From Epiperipatus broadwayi (Eukaryota > Onychophora > Udeonychophora > Euonychophora > Peripatidae), in assembly GCA_028023455.1 (NCBI GenBank), contig JAQFVV010000324.1:620001-684000 (forward strand): 64,000 nt of DNA, in the 5' to 3' direction. Below the pieces are notes generated by a model. It was not told where the DNA came from. It ran no database searches and saw only the letters and a program-made list of their open reading frames with translations. How positions within the stretch are numbered: the stretch's first letter is position 1; each line of letters begins with the position of its first letter. Both the position numbers and the translations under genes were made by a program. Below, one piece after another: positions 24,440 to 44,000 of this stretch.

Positions 24440-26681
24440 CACATCTGAGCAAACAATGGCCTGGTAAGAGTTTTTTGTGGCCCACCAAGACAGTCAGAAA
24501 AATCCACCTTAAACTGAGATATCCTTCCCGTGCGTGACGGAAGATTCATCTCATATTTTCCACTAGGATGACCACATCAATACGCATGCATTTTCAGTTG
24601 ATCTAATTAATTTTAATTTTATCTTTGCAACAGTAAATATATAAATTTCCAACTTTAGTGGAACCATGAACTCTCTGAAAAAACATAAAATTGACGATGA
24701 ATGTTGTGTATTTAATGAATGGAAAAACAAATATTTTTTTTGGTAATACAAAGAATAAAGCAGTGTCTTTATTGTGTCATGAAATTATGGCTGTATTTAA
24801 GGAGCACAATCTGAAATGACACCATGAAACAAAACATAGCTAATTTGGCTGCAAACTTTCCAATGAGGAATGCAAAATAAAATCTGCAGTGTGTGTGAAG
24901 AGGCTGAAAAAATAACAAACATTATTTAGAAAGCAATAAACACTTCAAAATAGCACTACAGAAGCAAGTTTCATGGTAGCCTATAACCTTGCTAAATGCA
25001 ACAAGCTTTTTTTGGATGGCAATTTTATTAAGCAGTGTATGGTCGAGTATGCAAGTGTACTGTGTCCTGATGTGAGAAGCAAATTTGAAAGCATTTCATT
25101 GTCAAGAAAGACTATAGTGTGGTACATTGACTCAATTAGTGATGAACTCCCAGAACAGCTGAAGACTGTAAGCAAGGATTTTGTTTGACTTTCTTTGGCA
25201 CTGGATGAGAGCACAGGTAATGAAGATACTGCACAAATAATCATCTTAATCCATGGAATTAATGAAAATTTCATTATCTCAGAAGAATTACTTGACCTAG
25301 AATCAGTGAAAGATAGAACCACTGGTCAGGAATTTTTTGAGTGTGCTGTGAATTGTGTGGAGAAAAGTGGCTTGTCCTTGAACAAAATGGCAAGCATTAC
25401 AATGGATGGTGCCAGAGCTTTCAATGGAAAAAAAAGAAAGGTATGGTTAAGATTTTAAAAAACAAGTTACAAGCACAAGACACAGACAGTGATAGCTTGT
25501 CTTTTCATAGCATTTTTACATCAGGAGAGCTTTTGTAAAACTGCACTGGACTTAAAGCATGTGGTAAATCCTATTGTTAGTGTGGTGAACACAATAAGAA
25601 TAAGGACACTCCACCATTGACAGTTCAAATCTTTTCTTGACAATGTGGAAGCAGAGTATGAAGATGTAATTTACCACAACAGTATGAGGTGATTGAGCCA
25701 GAATAAAATCCTCTTATTTTCTGGACACAGAGATATCTCATGATTTAGTTACAAAAATAGGATGTGAGGAATGGAGGTATGAGATGATGTTTGCAGTTGA
25801 TTTATTTGAGAAATTGAATGAACTGAATGTGAAATTGCAGGAAAATAGATTGGTTGCATATGAAATGTGGAAGCATGTAAAATCATTCAAAGCAAAACTA
25901 GGTTTATTTGCAAGGCAAGTAGGTGAAGGAAGTTTTTGTCATTTCTCTTTATTAGGAAAATAGAAAGTGCCTGAAAGTGTTTCTTCTAGATTAGGGATCA
26001 TCTGCAGAGTTTGTAGGATGAGATCACAAGAAGATTTCAGGATTTTAAGAAATGAGCCTAAATTCAATTTGCTCTTTTATTCCATCACTGCTGATATTGA
26101 CACAGCACCTGAGGAGTTTCAGCTTGAATGTATTGATATGCAGTCAGATCACAATGTGAAAGAAATATTTAATGCTGTAATATTAGTTGACTTTTACAAA
26201 TCTTTGTCTACTGAAAAATTTCCATGTATGAAGAAATTTGCTGGGAAAATATTCTCTATATTTGGGTCTACGTACATTTGTGAGCATAGTTTTTCTTGCT
26301 TGGAGATCAACAAGAGTAAATGCAGATGCTCTTTGACAGACATTAACTTGCAGGCTGTGATGAGAATCTCAACAAGCAATCTCACTCCTGATTAAAAAAA
26401 AATTGTAGAAAAATGTGATAGGGTACATTTGTCTCATAAAGATGATTCTAAAATTAAATGTGCTTGCAGCTATAGATGATATGAAATTAGCACAATAAAT
26501 AAATTCAATAAAACTGCCACTATTTTATTTAATATATATTTATTGATTTTTTATGGTACAATTTATAACTTTCTGAAATGCAAAGTTAACTAATGAATGC
26601 AATCATTTTAAAAGGTGAGGCCCTCTGTTAACCTTCACTTCCACAAAGTGGCCCCTGAACCAAAACATTTGTCCACCCTTG
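24440..26681 (+). mobile_element. hAT DNA transposon, complete but dead, with 8-bp TSD
   Basis: The 2,242-bp element is bracketed by a perfect 8-bp direct repeat ATTTAGGC at 24432-24439 and 26682-26689, the TSD length of the hAT superfamily. The ends are imperfect inverted repeats: CACATCTGAGCAAAC at the left and CAAGGGTGGACAAAT as the reverse complement of the right, 8 of 15 matching without gaps. The interior is a decayed hAT transposase. Perfect TSDs with heavily mutated TIRs and ORF suggest a relic whose TSD was preserved by chance. Confidence 0.85.
24665..26394 (+). pseudogene. hAT transposase pseudogene (GTF2IRD2/SCAND3-like)
   Basis: The relic reads through the domains of a hAT transposase in order. 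A degraded N-terminal zinc-finger region spans about 24665-24960 (KKHKIDDEC, FNEWKNKYFF). The pre-catalytic segment at 24973-25185 includes SLSRKTIVWYIDSISDELPEQL. The catalytic core start, LALDESTGNEDTAQ, is at 25195 with its conserved D, followed by MASITMDGARAFNGK. A badly broken middle runs over 25460-25960. The C-terminal hAT dimerisation motif lies at about 26209-26380 (FAGKIFSIFGSTYICEHSFS; LTDINLQAVMRIS). There is an in-frame stop at 25186, several more stops downstream and at least one frame change (25.46-25.97 kb), so no active protein can be made. This domain architecture matches the hAT lineage that also gave rise to vertebrate GTF2IRD2-like genes. Confidence 0.88.
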
Positions 26682-26689
26682 ATTTAGGC

Positions 26690-27782
<1,093 letters not shown>

Positions 27783-30388
27783 TCAATTCAATTCATTTAT
27801 TTAAGTGCTAAACAACAGCATAAAGCCAATTACAGCTTGCACATACAATAAAAGTGAAAATAAAACATATAACATAAAATGAAAATATAAATGTATACAT
27901 AATAAAGTAAAATTTAAAAGACAAAATCAAACTTCACATTTCAGTTTAACAAGATTACAAAATTTCTTATAATCAATGTCACACAGATTAAGGTTACTCC
28001 CAATTTGATTATATAAAGAGGGTAACCTAAATAAAGGAGAAAATTTAAGAATATTAGAACGGCATGTTTGAATCTGATATACACAAGTAGACCTAGTATC
28101 ATAACTCAAAGACCTAACTGAGATAGTTGAAACTATATCTGATAAAATAATCTGTTTATTAACAATTTTATAAAAATATTTCAAATCCCTATACTTTCGT
28201 CTAGATGAAAGATTAATCATTTTACCCTCCCAAGAAACATATTTGAAAAACTTCTTTGAAATAGACTGCAACAAGTTACATCCTTGCAAAGAACTAGGGT
28301 TCCAAATTATTGAACCATATTCAATAATAGGAAGAACCAATGAAAAAAACAATTTCCGTTTAGTATCATTACTGAACTGATAACCATGTCTAAGAATGGC
28401 ACCCATAACCTTAAAAGCTTTACCAACAATCATTTCAAGATGAGGAATAAAAGATCCATTACAAGAAAACATAATTCCAAGATCTTTTTGGCATTTAACT
28501 GAAATAATTTTATGAGAATTGATATAATAATAAAACTGTAAAACTTCAGATTTTTTGGAATAAGAAATAAAGGAACATTTATCAAAATTAACTGTCATAT
28601 TATTTGACTGACACCAAGCACTAAAGTTATCAATATCCTTCTGAAGGAGAACACAATCGTTCACTGATACAATTCTTCTAAAAATCTTACAGTCATCAGC
28701 ATAGCTTAACAGAAAAGAATATCTCAAGCAATCATTAAGATCATTAATGTAAACATTAAACAGCATGGGTGCTAAAATACTACCCTGTGGAACACCTAAA
28801 TTGCATTCAAAATTAAATGAAACTTTATTATTGAATTTAATATATGCTGTACGACTACATAGAAATGATTGAAACCAATATACAAGTTTATTAGAGAAAC
28901 CTATTTTATGTAATTTATGAAGTAAGACACTGTGATCAACTTTATCAAAGGCTTTTGACAAATCAAAATAAATAACATCTAGTCTTTGACGATCTTCAAT
29001 AGCATGAGCTATATGATCATAAATTGTCAGTAGATTACTATCAATTGATCTATTAGGACTAAAACCATGTTGAGAAGAAGAAATTATCTTACCCACATCT
29101 GAAATAATTTTATTATAAATACATCTCTCAAAAATTCTTGCAATGGTATGCAAAACAGAAATTGGTCTATAATTAGAAACACAATCTCGATCACCATTTT
29201 TGAAGATTGGAACCATTTTAGCACATTTCAAAACACTAGGAAAAGTACTGGAATTAAGAGACAGATTAAAAACAAAGGCAAGAGGTACTGCAATAAATTC
29301 GGCTAGCCCCTTATAAATAAAAGAAGGAATATTATCACATCCTAAACTAGAGTGAGTCTTAAGCCTCCTAATAGCTACAATAACATCTTCCCTAGAGATA
29401 TGATCAATTGTACATTTAGCACTAGACAAATTGCCAGGAAATGTAATTTTAGAATCAATCCCATGTTGTGAAAAGTATAACTCTGCAAAATGTTTAGAAA
29501 AATCATCTGCATTTAATGCAGAACCGTGAGTCATTTGAACCTTTTTCTTACCCAAGCCTGAATTATTAACAAAATTCCAGAATTCTCTAGGATTAGAAGA
29601 AATATTAATTTCAATTTGTTTTATATACTCTTGTAAATCTCGTTTATAGATATATTTAGCCAATCTTCTAAAATTGATAAAATTATTATAATAAATTATA
29701 TTCTGTGTCTTAAAATAGAGTCTATGATGGTAAGATTTCCTTTTAATAATCTTAATAAGAGTATATGAAAACCACAGAGGATAACCTTTGTTAAACGATA
29801 ATTTATTAGGAATATATACATCAATAAAACCATTAAAAATTTTCAAAAAATAATCCAAGCAAAAATTCACATCATTAATTGAGTACATATTATTCCAATC
29901 AACTTCAGAAAATTTTCTACAAAGATCAACATAATTACCCCTCCCATAATCCCTTTTCACAACATTAAAACAAGTAATTTTAGAATAACACATCTTAATA
30001 TAAAATTCAATAGGTGGATGATGAACATCAATTGGAAAAGAAACAGAGACAAAGTGAAAATTACTAACTATTGGTACATTACAAAGAACACAATCTAAAG
30101 TACGCTGAAAACTATTAACAACAGGGTTATATTGTTGAAGCCCAAAAAATTTGCAAAATCTAAGCATTCTTAAAGCTTTCTGTGATAATAAAGAATAATG
30201 CGTAATAATCTTACCCTTAAATAAATCAGGCATATTCAAATCACCAACAATGATAATATTATTATATCTAATCAAAAAATCTTCAAGTGCTGTCAAGAAG
30301 TAATCAAGCTCTAAAAGTGAGATATTAGGTTTAAAATAAATATTTCCCAATATACATTTAAAATTATGATCCATGTAAACTTCACACC
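27783..30388 (-). mobile_element. Jockey/CR1-group LINE, 5'-truncated, between two (AAT)n arrays
   Basis: The 3' UTR is 27783-27926 (minus strand), ending in a GAATT-repeated sequence and then (ATT)n. The coding frame is open from 27927 up to the upstream array at 30389, where the copy is cut inside the endonuclease domain. Both termini are microsatellite, so it is either an insertion into (AAT)n or a copy whose 3' tail and 5' junction are both (ATT)n. Confidence 0.85.
27927..30388 (-). CDS. LINE reverse transcriptase with partial endonuclease (5'-truncated, no stops)
   Basis: This fragment of a retrotransposon polyprotein is open for about 820 codons. It enters in the second half of the endonuclease: IIIVGDLNMPDLF is present, but the N-terminal catalytic part is missing. 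A linker follows, then an RT domain (about residues 320-600): SLGCDNIPSFIYK, NYRPISVLHTIARIFER, QHGFSPNRSID, YFDLSKAFDKVDH, GVPQGSILAPMLFNVYINDL and the catalytic YADD in LLSYADDCKIF. The C-terminal domain has the usual LVLPIIEYGSIIWNP thumb motif. The motifs fit the Jockey/CR1/L2 supergroup. The lack of stops suggests a recent insertion. The first in-frame ATG is 30374, but the frame continues upstream to the array, so that ATG is probably not the natural start. Confidence 0.85.
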
Positions 30389-32361
<1,973 letters not shown>

Positions 32362-32434
32362 GAAGAATAAATAACTGTTAATATCATAACATGGATATGA
32401 TCAGTATACCTATGTAAATAAAATAATAGTATTA

Positions 32435-32890
32435 TCTATTTATATAAAAGCCCTATTTTCTCTGTTGTCTGATTGGTGAATGAATGTTTGTTCATAAAGC
32501 GGCCATGTGTCAAATTCATAACCTATTAAAAAATAATGTAATTCCACCATTAATAAAAAACACTCGGAAAAAAATCAGTACATGTGATTTTAACTACAGA
32601 AATATAGTAATTAAATCATGAAAAAATGTAAATACAGTACATAAATTCATGTTGGAAATGTGATATTTAGTGAAATAAAAAAATAGATGCTATAGCACTA
32701 TTTATTACATTTATGCAAAGGAAGTCACCATTAATAAAAAATGCTCAGAAAAAAAATCAGTACATTTTGCTTTTAATTACAGAAGTATAATCCTTAAATC
32801 ATGTAGAAAATGTGAATACAGTACATAAATTTATGTTTGAAATGTGATATTTAGTGAGGGGAAAAAATACATGCTATAGTACCATATTTA
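32435..32890 (+). repeat. Helitron-like 5' end followed by a 181-bp tandem duplication
   Basis: The string TCTATTTATATAAAAGCCC at 32435, preceded by A, followed by TCTGTTGTCTGATTGGTGAATGAATG, resembles 5' termini of invertebrate Helitrons. From 32547 a unit of 181 bp (CCATTAATAAAAAA ... ATGCAAAGGAAGTCA) is repeated at 32728-32890 with moderate divergence. I do not see a convincing 3' hairpin plus CTRR end, so the Helitron label is tentative; the tandem duplication is clear. Confidence 0.4.
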
Positions 32891-32949
32891 CATTTAGTTT
32901 TGGTTAGCATATTATTGAAATCAAAATAACAGACTTTCAGGCTGGTGTA

Positions 32950-33470
32950 CAATTCTCACATTTATTTACATAATATTAAAATCTTTTATTTAATTTACTT
33001 TAAATTTTTAAAAAAATTTGTTAAAGCAATCAATTAAAAAAACATGGTCTACTTAGGCTGGGAACATTTGGTTATTACAATAAATTTCAATGAAGTTTTA
33101 CTTTGTGGTTGTTTTCAAATATATAATATGAATTACCCAACTTAATTTGAAACTTCTTACTCTCACTTATTTGACAAAAATTTTAGATAACTGGTTTAAT
33201 GATTATCATAAATAATTTATTAGGTTAAAAATTATTATATTATTTATAGCCCAAATATAAAATTTAAGCTTGATTAAAGACTAATATCTTTTTATTAAAC
33301 ATAACTACATGATATCCTTAATTTAAATTAGCTTTCTTTTTTCTCTGACATGTAATATTTTGGATATATTATAAAATCTTTATCTATCTATACTCATTTC
33401 AAACATATAAGTATGTTTGAAAAAAGAAAAAAATGATCTCCAAAATACATTTCTGAATACTATATAGCAG
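32950..33470 (-). repeat. Hammerhead-associated repeat family, minus-strand copy
   Basis: The + strand at 33195-33330 matches 15385-15510 and 61580-61700. At the hammerhead end (minus strand, about 33465-33430) GAA, ATGTAT, T and TTGG are conserved, but the CTGATGA box and stem II are deleted or degraded. The far boundary near 32950 is uncertain. Confidence 0.45.
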
Positions 33471-33479
33471 TAAATATAC

Positions 33480-36493
<3,014 letters not shown>

Positions 36494-36499
36494 TGTTAA

Positions 36500-39224
36500 A
36501 ACTTTGGTATAAATTCTATTATGTAACTCATATTACTGTTGTTCTGATTTTTTTTACAACTCAGAAACAAGATACTTGAATTTAGAACAAACTTTTGACA
36601 TTATAAACAATTATTAATTTTAGATTATAATATATAAAAAGCATTCACATACTAATATAAATATTCCAAAGAGAGTATCAATGCAATTATTTTGTATATA
36701 TACATTATTGACTAAAACAATAGGGCTTTTTCTATATAATATTCAAGTATATCAGAGTATTTGTATGAAAGTTACTGATGGTGGCACTTTACTTGTAATA
36801 ATATCTTGGATTATTTTTATCTTCTAATTGAAGCATTAAGTACTTTTTTGATATAAAACATGGCATTTGAATATTATTTTTATCTCTTCTTATCTTGGTT
36901 TATAGTTGTTTGACCAGTGATAGAAACAGTTTAGATATTGAACCAATGATCTTTAGATTCATGATTACTAATAGTCTGACCAAATAATCACATTCTTTCA
37001 AAAACAAGTAAGTAAAAATTATATATATTTATCTATGAAGAGCCTCACAATTTCTCTACCCCCCTTTTTAAAGAGAAGGTTAATGAATGGTTTCCAAATA
37101 TTACACTTTATCATACTAGGTTGATTTATTTTTTTTCTCTTCCCAACATTCTTGTGCCTCCCCCCAAAAAAAAATGTTTCTTGGGATATGCATGGACCAC
37201 TATTTTAGACACTTCTTTCTAATTCAATTCAGAAAGTTATAAAAACTCATTATCATCTACAAAAGCAAAGCTACAAGCATTACCCTGTAAATATCAAACC
37301 TATTTCATTGATTTGGGTAAAGAACTATATCTATGAAAATCATGTGGATATGAAAAAAATTATATTGGTGAGACCAATCATTCTATAGAAAAACAAGTGA
37401 ATCACAAAGTAATAATTAGAAAAGAAAAACTACTATGCATAATAGAAAGTCATGTATGTATCAATGAACAGGTGTCTATATGGTGAAACAGAAAAAAAAT
37501 GGGTAGAGAGGCAAAAGTGAAAAGAAGCTACTTGCATTGTAATGGCAAGTGAGCACTTAAATCAATTTAGCATGATAATATTTGGAATTTATTCATTAAC
37601 TTTGTTTGTTTCTAAAATAAAAAAAAAGTAATGAAGAAAGAAAGACTTTCATAGATAAATATATAAAATTCAAACTGATTGTTAACTTTGGCAGAGTAAT
37701 TTAATTGATTTGAATATCATCTTGCATTTAGTATTCACAAATCTAAAGGTTATTATTTCAATTTCTATGGTTAATACTTTCATTGGTTAAACAAACATCT
37801 GAAGAAGATAAACTAATACCATTCGCAAGATTATGCTTTATATTCTACTATGTGTAATCACTAATAGTTAAATGTACTTGCAAAAATGCAAATAAAATTT
37901 TATTTTTTTATAAAAAGGATTTAACAATTCAACTAGTTGATGGAAGTAATCGAAAAATATAACTGCATATTAGAATATATTTCATTGTGTGACTATGTCA
38001 TTCCAATACCCAGAAGACATTAGATGTTATTATATGTTTGATACAGATTGTACGTTTTTAACATAATTATTATTACATAAATCACAGATTTACCAAGTAG
38101 CATTAAATATATGACTATAATAAGGAAATTGATAAAAAGATTCTGTATATATTGGAAGATGATTTTTATATAAACAATAAACTATGGTAAATTAATAAAT
38201 ATTATAAATTCAGAAAATGTAGCATGCAACTTTATTTTTCAAATGTTTTCGCGTATGCACACACACACACACACATATAAGTCAAAAAGAAATGAAATAC
38301 TTTTCAGATATGGGTAAGACAAAGAGCCCACCAATAATCTCTCAAAGAGAAACTAAATCTTGGGAAAAAAAAATTACTTACCAAACAAGCAAATGATAAG
38401 TGGCGATTTTAACAATTTACATTCTTGTCAAAACTTCTAGCTAATGACAAATTTGATAGGATATATATATAAATAGAAAAACTATTATTTCTCATACAAT
38501 TGTTAAATATTTTTTTAAATCTTGAATGACTTACTTTTGGCACCGTTGGTGAAAATTCAGATTAAAATTAATATATCATCTAGATGAAATATGGTATTAA
38601 TAATTGTTAGATTATTAAGCAATTATACAAGAATAGAGATAAAATCTCTGTTATAATAACATTGCTTTAATAATCAAATAGAAGTTAATAAACATAAATA
38701 TGAAATTAGCATAAGTTAAATTTATGTGAGATTAAGAAAAGGAAAATCACTCGTCTTCAAACTATAGATAAACAGCGCTCTATCAGGTGAACAAAGAGTC
38801 AAGAATAGACTAAATCTACTTAATTTTTAAACCCTTTGCTAATTATAAACATACCTTTTGATAACCCTAGTGAAAATTCAGAATGAAATTAATATATGAA
38901 ATGATTTTATCCCTAGCTTGAAAAAGAATGGTTTTCTCCTCTTAATTCGGCATGTTTATATTGTGGAAAAAAAAAGTGCTCCATTATTTATTTAATAAAG
39001 TCAAATTATATCTATCCATATACATATTTCTTTTTATTAGCTATCTTTTCTAGCTTCAGATTCTTCAAATTCTACTAAAGTTATATTGTATTATATACAT
39101 TACTGCTAAATAATTAATTATATATTTTTTCATTATATTTATTTCATCCAATATTTATTTGATTAATTAATACGTCACTAATTAATTATAATAACTTATT
39201 TGTTATATTCCTCATTTTCACGCA

Positions 39225-39262
<38 letters not shown>

Positions 39263-41010
39263 GTATATTGATATAAATATTTTAATAAATAAAGACATTT
39301 GTGTGTGTGTGTGTGTGTGAAGGGACTTTTTGTGTGCAATATCAGATCAAGGCATTCATGCAAAGATAGATCAGTGGATAGATAATCTTGAAAAAGATCA
39401 TGATTGTTATTATGCCTATACTGGACTCAAGATTATCTGTTAGTACTTCAATAATATTACAATTATTTTTTTGTCCAGATTGCAATGACTCATTCCAAAA
39501 TAAAAAGCTGGATATAAAAGTATAGAGCTAATAGTTTTTTTTCAATTTTAAATTGACCAATGAAAGTAAAAAAAATGGCCAAAATTATAATATATTATTT
39601 AGGGTGTCATTTGATAATTCTATTAGATAATTTTAAAGTGTTATTGATAATGTATAATTTCAATTTTTTTGTATTTCATTGCTTCTTTAATAAATATGTC
39701 TTTATTTTATTACATTTAAAAAGAATTTTAGTTTTATCAAATAGAAGTATTGTGTTTTGTTTTTTTTTACTTCATTCCTATGTATTTCTTCTCTGTGAAC
39801 AGCCACTTTTACTTAAATGTAAATGTGGGGCAAAATCAGTAGAAAATTTATTTCCCTTGAAAATAAAATTTTAACCATAGTGATTGAATAATTAATATCT
39901 CAGAAACTCATTTGATATTTAATCCTTTGAAGATTGAGCTTCCACAGGAACCTTCAGTCTTGAGCATGTCACTTTACCCTTGCTGTAGAATTATAGTCAA
40001 TTAAAAGTTTGTACTATTAGAAAAATTTAAGACTCTATAGGCCTTTGCCAAAATTTTTCTCATTCATATTAAAAAAAAACCCACAAGGATGCTATTTTAA
40101 AAAATAAAACTGATTGCAAATTTTAACAAAACTCCTTTTTATTTTCAAATGAAGCATGTTGGGAAATAGATTTATCAGAGAATTGATAAATATGCAAAAA
40201 ATCTGAATATTTAAATAAAACAAAGATGACAATTTTTAGTTATCTAATATCAAAATATTCTATATTTATTAAAATTATTTCATGATTTTTGGCAATTATT
40301 TTGTTTCATGTCTTCCAATTAATTAATATAATATTTTAAGAATCTATTTATATTTAGAACCGTTCCTTTTGAATCAGATATTAATACCCTGAAGAAAAAA
40401 AACTACGATGTTCTGAAAATTTCAGCAGGTAATCTTGGAACTAAAGCATAATTACAATAACAATTAACATTCTTTTCATGCTTATTAGTTTTTGTCTCTT
40501 TCTTTGCATGAATGTTCTCGGTTTGACCTCACACTCAGAAAATTCTTAAAACAAACAAACAAAAAAGATATATATATATATATATAATATTGTTAGGATG
40601 TTTGAATAATAAAAGAAGACCTGAAAATTACATGCATTTATGTAGTAAATTTATATAATAATAAACATTAAGGCTATATTCTTGCTGACTACACATTTTA
40701 AAATGAGCCAAATTAGAACTAAATTTGTCTGACTTGTTTCTTAAAAAAAATTGTATTATTTAACTTCAATAGATAATTTATCTTTTCGTATTAAACCATG
40801 ATATAAAAACATTCTGAGAGAAAGCATAAAAATAATAAAATTAAAAAATTATTGATAAAGTTATAAGACTTGCCTCTAAGTAAATATTTCACTGTTTTGA
40901 ACTAAGATCGAATAAATATGAAAATAAGCTTACTTTTATAAAACATGATATAATGGTAGAAAATAATTGAATCTTTCCAAATTACTATTTCTAACATCAT
41001 TTTTCAGAAC
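36500..41010. other. A+T-rich non-coding stretch with microsatellites
   Basis: No supported gene. (CA)n at about 38259-38274, (CT)n then (AT)n at 39224-39262, and (GT)n at 39300-39319. A box-B-like GGTTCAATATC on the minus strand near 36925-36990 suggests a SINE remnant. The open frame at 39560-39874 is low-complexity with no recognisable domain. Confidence 0.5.
36920..37000 (-). repeat. tRNA-derived SINE remnant
   Basis: On the minus strand TTTGGTCAGACTATTAG is followed by ATCATTGGTTCAATATC, resembling a tRNA anticodon-to-T-arm region with box B. No clear tail or TSD. Confidence 0.3.
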
Positions 41011-41016
41011 TTTCAT

Positions 41017-44000
41017 CATCATTTTCAACTATTATCCATCCATTGCAGGATGAAGGTTTTTCCAATTTCAATTCATCTTCTCCAATCTCTAGCCTCACTT
41101 CTTCGCATCACCCCTGCACATTTCCTTATGTCATCCATATATCTCACATATTTAAAATTTCAACAGCCATTTATTGTAATCTCTTGTAGAAATATGTCCA
41201 GGCCAACTTCTCTTCATTCTATTAATTCTTTCAATGATGTCAGTAACACCTGTTTGTTCTCTCCTCCATGTATTCTTCTTTTAATCTCTTCTTATTACTC
41301 CTAATAAAGCACCATTTCATACTTCATTAATTGGTCTCAAATTACTGTATTTTCTTTTGTTAAGTGTTCAAGTCTTAGATCCACAAACAAGAACTGGTAA
41401 AACACACTAATTGAAAACCTTTTTCAAGTACATAGACATATATTTTTTTTAATATTGAATTATTTCTACTACAAGTATTCCAATCAAGTTTAATTATATG
41501 GTTAATTTTATCCATTATGTTTTCAACTGCAGCAATAATCTAACCAAGATATTTGAAGATGTTAACTTCTTCTAATTGATTATTATCAATCTTTATTCTT
41601 CTTTTGAGAAAATCTATTGAACATTATTTTAGTCTTTTTAACATTTACCATTAATCCTACTTATTTACTTTCATCTGATAACTCTTTACAACATGTCCTG
41701 AAGCTCTAAAGCATTATTTGTAAAAATAACTACATCATTTGCAAAATCTAGATAAGTTAAATAACCCTCATTTAATTTTACTTCCTTAGTTTTTCAATTT
41801 AATTCACAAAATACTTCTTAAAAACTTACTATAAAAAGTTTTGGAGATATGGAGCCACTCTGTTATATACCCTTCTCAATGTTAATCTGTTTAATATCAT
41901 TACATAATTTAATTATTGCTGTTGAAATTTTGATAAATATTCTTCAGAATATGACATTACTTTGGGTCTATGCTTTAATTATCCAATGCTTTAATCACTG
42001 AAGAAATGCTTACAGAATCAAATGCTTTTTCATGATCTACAAATTCAAAGTACAATGGCAACATGCCCTCTTAATATTTGGATATAATTCACTGTACTAA
42101 AAACACTAAAATTGACTCTTTGGTTGATTAAAATCCGAAGTTCACTGTAGACATGTTATAATTATTTTAGTAAAAATTCTGTATAAAATTGACAAAAGAT
42201 TGATAGGTCTGTAATTTCTAATATCTTCTTTATCATCTTATTTATATATTAACATTAATACTAAATTCTTATAATCATCTGGTACATCTTTATTATACAG
42301 ACATTTGGTAATATAACTTTGCCAAAAAAAATTTGATATCTTCACTTCTTTTAAAATATCGGCTTTTTCATTCTCCATAAATTTAATTGCATGTCTCAAT
42401 TCTTCATTTAAAATCATGGCCAATTCAGAACATATAGTAGTTGTAGCAGGTATTTTTCCTTGTTTTATTGCTATATAATTCTTGATCAAACTCTTCTACA
42501 CATTTCATGATGTCATCTCTCTTTTTAATAATAATTCCATATTTTTTCTTATTGCAGACATAAGTTTTCTATTAATACCAAAAAGATATTGCTTTACACT
42601 CTTGAGACTTTTATTCTCTTCCATATCTTTCCTTGTTAGTTCAGAATTATACTTTATGTCACTATCATTTTTTTTCATATCACTTTAAAAAATTTGAGAT
42701 ATTCAATTCTTCTTAATGCATCAGCTTTATATATTTTAATATTTGTTCTTTTCTTCATAAATTGTCATTTCAGTAGAAATTTTATTGGTCAATTGCTGCA
42801 TTTATGTACCAGCTATCCTTGCTGCAGTTGTTAAGTTTATCATTTATTTTCATATTGATTTCATTGAAATATAAATCATGTTCAAAATCTGCTAATATTT
42901 GATAACTGTTTGCAAGTTTTAATTTAAATTCATTGGAATGTTTTTAAAGATTAGGAATATCAAATGTGAATATTGTTTTTTCTTAATAATTTTTGTTTCT
43001 TTAGCTTTGCATTAACATGTATCTTACATTGATTAATCAATGTATCACTTCCTTTGTTGAATTTATTAAAAAACATTATAATCTTGAAATACATATTTTC
43101 TGTTAATCAAAATCTCCAATTTTGCTGTACCTTCATTTAGTTGTTTTCATGACTATTTTTATTTAACATTTTTCTCAAAAAAAAAAAAAAAAAAAGAATT
43201 CTTTTTTTTTCTTTTTCTGCAAACTCCAAGCTTTCATTTCTATCATGATAATCAAAGTTACCTACAGCATTTTCATCTTTCTATTGTTTACTAATTCTAG
43301 CATTAAAGTCTCCCATGATAATTTTAAAATGTTGTTTGGTCTCATCAAAAAATTTTTGTAAATCCATATAAAAATCTTTTTACAGTCATCACTATGAGAA
43401 CTTGTTAGGGCATAAACCTGAATTATCTACATTTGATATCTGCTATTAAGTTGAATAAATAATCTTGCCACTTTATCTGATACTGCATCATCTCCACAAT
43501 GTTGTTCTTCCACTTTTTATGTAAATGAATCCCAAGTACTTCCAATGTTTGTGCTTTTTTTATCCATATTTAAAATTAATTGTCTCTTCACCTTTTCTTC
43601 TAAGTTTACAAAATTCCATAATGTCCAATTTAATATTAGACACTTCTTCCAATTCTTTCAATCTCCCTTCACTTGAAAGTGATCTGTAGTTGCAAGTACC
43701 TAAATAAAAGGTTATCATTAAATGGCCACCTGCATCTGCAATCAGAAGATTCTTAATATCTTCCACTCTTCACCTTTTCTTCTAACTTCACAAGTTCCAA
43801 TAATGTCCCATTTAATATTAGATAGTTATTCCATTTTTTTCAATATTTCCTTCACTTAAAAGTGATCTGAAGTTGTAAGCACCAAAATAAAAGGTTGTCA
43901 TCAAAAGGGTACCTAGGTCTGCAATCAGGAGATGTTTAGCACCCTGCACCTTTGGCTGACAACCACTGCCTTGTCTGGTGTCTTTACAAAAGGGCCATGA

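Noticed and set aside
40390-40440. Possible further hammerhead-like motif (CTGAAGA ... GAAAATTTC)
   Set aside because: No stem II can be drawn and the stem III/H17 part does not fit.
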